Shown: piece by piece, positions 20,836 to 23,534 of the stretch
Position numbering within the stretch: position 1 is the stretch's first letter
Layout of the letters: every line of letters begins with the position of its first letter
Virus record (IMG/VR): IMGVR_UViG_3300039018_000195
Coordinates: 1-23,534 of that record
DNA length: 23,534 nt
Source: a virus
Reading direction: 5' to 3' (one strand)
Made by a program: the position numbers and the translations under genes
Notes under the pieces: generated by a model
The model's input: the letters and a program-made list of their open reading frames with translations, nothing else
Told to the model about the DNA's origin: nothing
Databases searched by the model: none

Positions 20836-22737
20836 TTAGCCACCTCCAAAAGTGGATTGTGATTCTATTTGGTTAATGTTTGCTTGCGACCCTGTTATTT
20901 GCGTTTCTACAACATAGGCTTGAACGGGTGCTAGTTCCGCTTGCTCAGTGTTTCCTAGTTGCGTGGTGTTGGTTGTAACGGGCGCGAATGATGGCGGTGC
21001 TGTTGCGCCTACGCTTGCGCTTGTTGGAATAGAACCTCCACCTCCACCCGGTACGCTTGCAAGAATTGTACTTGCTTGGGCAACCGCTGCTAAAACTGTT
21101 GCAATTTGAGTAGCAATAAAGACGGGTGTTGCAACTACTGCGCCCGGCCCTGTTGCTGTTGCGCTTTCCGTAGCCCCTGCGATAGCCGAACTAATAGACA
21201 TTGCCGTGTTTATCGCTAATTGACCCAACGCAAAGACTTTAGACGCTGCTGTTTGCTCACCTTGCGCATTTGTAATTATTTGCCCCAAAGAACCTAAACC
21301 GCTTGCCAATGCGCTGCCAACTGCCAAACGTGCGTCTTTAATCTTCTTATCGGCTCCGAGTGCCTTTTCAGCCGCTGCCTTTTCAGCCGCTGCTATGTCC
21401 TCCGCGCTTTTTACGGCATCGTTTAGCTTCTTGGTATAGTATGCAGTTTCAAGTTCGCCTTTGATTAGTAGTTGTTCTTGTTGGTATAAGTCCTCCGCTT
21501 CCTTTATTTCTAGTAACCGCGCATCTAAGTCTAATTGATTTTCATTGATTGCAGTTATTACGGCAAGGTGTTTTAGTTCCTCCGCCTTTTGCGCCCGTTC
21601 TATGTCTAATGCTAGTTGTTCTTCCGCTGTTACTGCCTTGCGTTCCGCAATGTATTCATCTATTAACTGCTCATTTGCTGCCCGTTTTTCAGCTATCTTA
21701 TATTCGCTTTCTGCTATTGCGGCTTTTTCTTCCGCTAGTTTCTTCGCTAGTTCTAGTTCAGCATCATTGCGTTCTTTTACTTTGGCTAAGTGTGCAGCAT
21801 CGCGTTCGCGGTCTAGTGTTTCCTGTTCATTCTTTAGCCCTTGCAACTCCGTACCTAACCGCTTTTGGCGCATGGTAGTTTCGCGTTCAAGGTCGTTAAG
21901 CCTAATTTTTGCCGCGTCTACTGCATCGTTTTCGTCCTCACTTGCTTTACCTCTAGCTGTTATTTGGTCTTGAAGTATTCGTAGCCGTTCCTTTGCAATA
22001 GCTTGTTCTTGTTGCGCTACTTCTTCTTCTAGCTTGCCCGCGTCCTTAATCGCTTGCGCCCGTTCCTTTGTAGATTTAGTTAGGTCATCCGCTATCATTC
22101 TAGCGTTGGCTATTTCCTTGTTTGCTTCCGAACGCCTTACCCCTAGTTCGTCCTCCGCTTCAAGTACCTTATTCATCGCGGCTTCTAATTGCCCCGCTTG
22201 CTTTGCTGCCGTTACCGCCTTGTTTCCTAAGTCGCTAAAGCTATCTCCAATCTTTGCAAGCCCGCTCGATATATCACCACTTGCAATTTGCTTTAAGCCT
22301 TGCAGTAGTCCAATCATTGCGTTACTTACCACGCTCACCGCTGCACCTAGTGACGCCATGATAACCCGTAGCTTCTGCGCCCCTGCTTCGGTTTGCGTAA
22401 AGTAGCTGATAAGTGTCCCGATTAGAACGACAAATGCACCAATGCCGCTTGCGATTAACGCACCTTTGAGCGTGTTAAACCCGCCTACTACTTTACCTAT
22501 CGTTCCTGTAAGCCCTTGCATTGCGCTTGCGGCTTGTCCTATTGGGCCGGGTATAATAGACGCGGCATCTGCACCCGCCTTAAACCCATTCGCCATTGAC
22601 TTAGACGTTTTGTCCGTTTCGGCTTTTAGGTTTTTTACGCGGTTCTTTGTTTCATCGAGTTGCTTGTTTACGTTGCCCAAACTTGCGCCCGATGGATTGA
22701 CCTCTACGTCAATCATTATTTTTCTAGTTTCAGCCAT
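20836..22737 (-). CDS. Tape measure-like tail protein, 633 aa
   Basis: A long helical protein that would set tail length. N-terminus: MAETRKIMIDVEVNPSGASL, then NVNKQLDETKNRVKNLKAET. Hydrophobic segments at about 92-112 (GALIASGIGAFVVLIGTLIS) and 126-147 follow. A very long coiled coil (about 185-470), rich in Glu, Ala, Lys and Arg, comes next, then a Gly/Ala-rich hydrophobic region (about 475-555) and a Ser/Gln/Thr-rich tail ending QSTFGGG. These are tape-measure features; 633 residues is short for the family. It precedes the protease and capsid genes instead of following the tail genes, which is an unusual position. A minor tail protein with a similar build is the alternative. Confidence 0.72.
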   Translation of the reverse strand: MAETRKIMIDVEVNPSGASLGNVNKQLDETKNRVKNLKAETDKTSKSMANGFKAGADAASIIPGPIGQAASAMQGLTGTIGKVVGGFNTLKGALIASGIGAFVVLIGTLISYFTQTEAGAQKLRVIMASLGAAVSVVSNAMIGLLQGLKQIASGDISSGLAKIGDSFSDLGNKAVTAAKQAGQLEAAMNKVLEAEDELGVRRSEANKEIANARMIADDLTKSTKERAQAIKDAGKLEEEVAQQEQAIAKERLRILQDQITARGKASEDENDAVDAAKIRLNDLERETTMRQKRLGTELQGLKNEQETLDRERDAAHLAKVKERNDAELELAKKLAEEKAAIAESEYKIAEKRAANEQLIDEYIAERKAVTAEEQLALDIERAQKAEELKHLAVITAINENQLDLDARLLEIKEAEDLYQQEQLLIKGELETAYYTKKLNDAVKSAEDIAAAEKAAAEKALGADKKIKDARLAVGSALASGLGSLGQIITNAQGEQTAASKVFALGQLAINTAMSISSAIAGATESATATGPGAVVATPVFIATQIATVLAAVAQASTILASVPGGGGGSIPTSASVGATAPPSFAPVTTNTTQLGNTEQAELAPVQAYVVETQITGSQANINQIESQSTFGGG

Positions 22738-22740
22738 AGA

Positions 22741-23534
22741 TTAAGGTGTTGGGATGAGCATATAAAATACCTCCAAAGTTACATCGCTATCTCCAGCCGT
22801 TGGGTCTGCGGTTGGGTTTAGCACTTGTATATCAGCTCCGTCCACATAAATAGAATCAATTGACAATCCAGAACCGCCCGTAAATGGTAGCCATATATCA
22901 GCTGAAAAATTAAGAACGGTTCTTAATAACATTGGTGACGTAGCTCCTACTGCCCAAATCTCTATTTTGTTGGAAGTTGCGTATGGCGTTGTGTTAAAAG
23001 TAGCTTTCATGTTTCCAGTCAAAGCCCGTATGTAATAACCAGATGGAACAGTTATTCCGAATGGTATTGGCGTAGTAAACATTGAATTTATTTGCGATGG
23101 AGTTAATGTAATTACCGCCCTTTGCACACCACCTGCCCCATTGATAACCGTATTACTTTCCGTTATATTCTGATTATACACTCCGATAGCCGTCACGTTT
23201 TCCACGCCATCAGCCACCACGTTATTAGAGCCGATTAGTGTGACGTTCTTAGTTGCTCCTACCTTGTTGTTTTCGCCTTGCACAAAGAACCCAATAGCGT
23301 TAGGGCTGACCGTGTTATTACGCCCTACTACCTGACCTTGAAACGGCTCAAATTGATTGCCATTAAGTAGCCTTTTAGAAGGTGTCATAGGCGCAATCTC
23401 TAGCATCTTGCCACTACCCAAAGACTTACCACTACCCATTGCCGCGCTGCGCTTTTCATCTATTACGATGTCGCCCGCTTTGAATAGTTCTACTTTGGTA
23501 AGTCCTGTTTTGAACGGGTTGTAATCAATTACCT
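22741..23534 (-). CDS. Fibre/adhesin-like virion protein, 5'-truncated at window edge
   Basis: The reading frame is open to the right edge of the window, so the true start lies beyond it. An ATG at 23439 is internal: upstream, VIDYNPFKTGLTKVELFKAG and DIVIDEKRSAA continue in frame. After a GSGK-rich stretch comes a passenger-like region, IGFFVQGENNKVG ... VTLIGSNNVVADGVENVTAIGVYNQ, which resembles the left-handed parallel repeats of trimeric adhesins and tail fibres. The end is strand-rich (GYYIRALTGNMKATF ... IDSIYVDGADIQVL). It could attach the virion to its host or form a fibre; the role is inferred. Confidence 0.6.
   Translation of the reverse strand, partial: VIDYNPFKTGLTKVELFKAGDIVIDEKRSAAMGSGKSLGSGKMLEIAPMTPSKRLLNGNQFEPFQGQVVGRNNTVSPNAIGFFVQGENNKVGATKNVTLIGSNNVVADGVENVTAIGVYNQNITESNTVINGAGGVQRAVITLTPSQINSMFTTPIPFGITVPSGYYIRALTGNMKATFNTTPYATSNKIEIWAVGATSPMLLRTVLNFSADIWLPFTGGSGLSIDSIYVDGADIQVLNPTADPTAGDSDVTLEVFYMLIPTP

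Noticed and set aside
21545-22744. Long open frames on the plus strand
   Set aside because: They are antisense to the tape-measure-like gene, whose repetitive coiled-coil codons leave other frames open.
1-23534. CRISPR arrays, insertion sequences, ordinary tRNA genes
   Set aside because: No regularly spaced repeats, transposase or complete cloverleaf was found on either strand.

Overview
The window is a segment of a tailed-phage genome (or prophage) whose host is most likely a member of the Bacteroidetes. The host inference rests on three things: promoter-like boxes of the TAnnTTTG type with A-rich leaders and no clear Shine-Dalgarno sequences; protein families typical of that phylum and its phages (a BT4734/VirE-type primase, a DUF3127 OB-fold protein, a DUF6712-like connector); and Bacteroidetes-style virion proteins. 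Every gene I accept lies on the minus strand, so transcription runs from high to low coordinates. Genes overlap by ATGA or TAATG at most junctions. No terminase, integrase or reverse transcriptase is visible, so lifestyle cannot be decided.

In the direction of transcription, 23534-12940 is the virion block: a 5'-truncated fibre/adhesin-like protein, tape-measure-like protein, XkdF-like prohead protease, scaffold-like protein, major capsid protein, a probable tail-tube-like protein, two small beta-rich proteins, portal, head-tail connector, and a long protein ending in a DUF1566 (C-type-lectin-like) domain. Next, 12943-12109 holds small membrane and basic proteins, probably lysis-related. At about 12040-11780 lies a non-coding RNA gene that reads as a circularly permuted, two-piece tmRNA with its own promoter and terminator.

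From 11711 to 3768 come four short operons. Each starts with a copy of the same 19-bp inverted repeat (ATTTAGAA-N3-TTCTAAAT) about 40-54 bp upstream of a TAnnTTTG box. They carry (i) an M15 peptidase plus small proteins; (ii) small proteins, an ERF annealing protein, a Gp157-like protein and a DUF3127 SSB-like protein; (iii) small proteins, a DnaA-C-terminal-domain-like protein and a tiny winged-helix-like protein; and (iv) a GNAT-DNA-methyltransferase fusion, a radical-SAM-like protein and an HTH protein. The last set looks like a DNA base-modification cassette.

A 513-bp non-coding region (3255-3767) holds a terminator, iteron-like repeats, a promoter and a structured leader. It precedes a primase-helicase, an HNH homing endonuclease and a superfamily-2 helicase that runs off the left edge. 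The helicase is frameshifted by a 7-bp insertion inside its Walker A motif.

The most unusual elements are the permuted tmRNA, the shared four-site regulon, the GNAT-methyltransferase/radical-SAM cassette, and the portal and lectin fusions.
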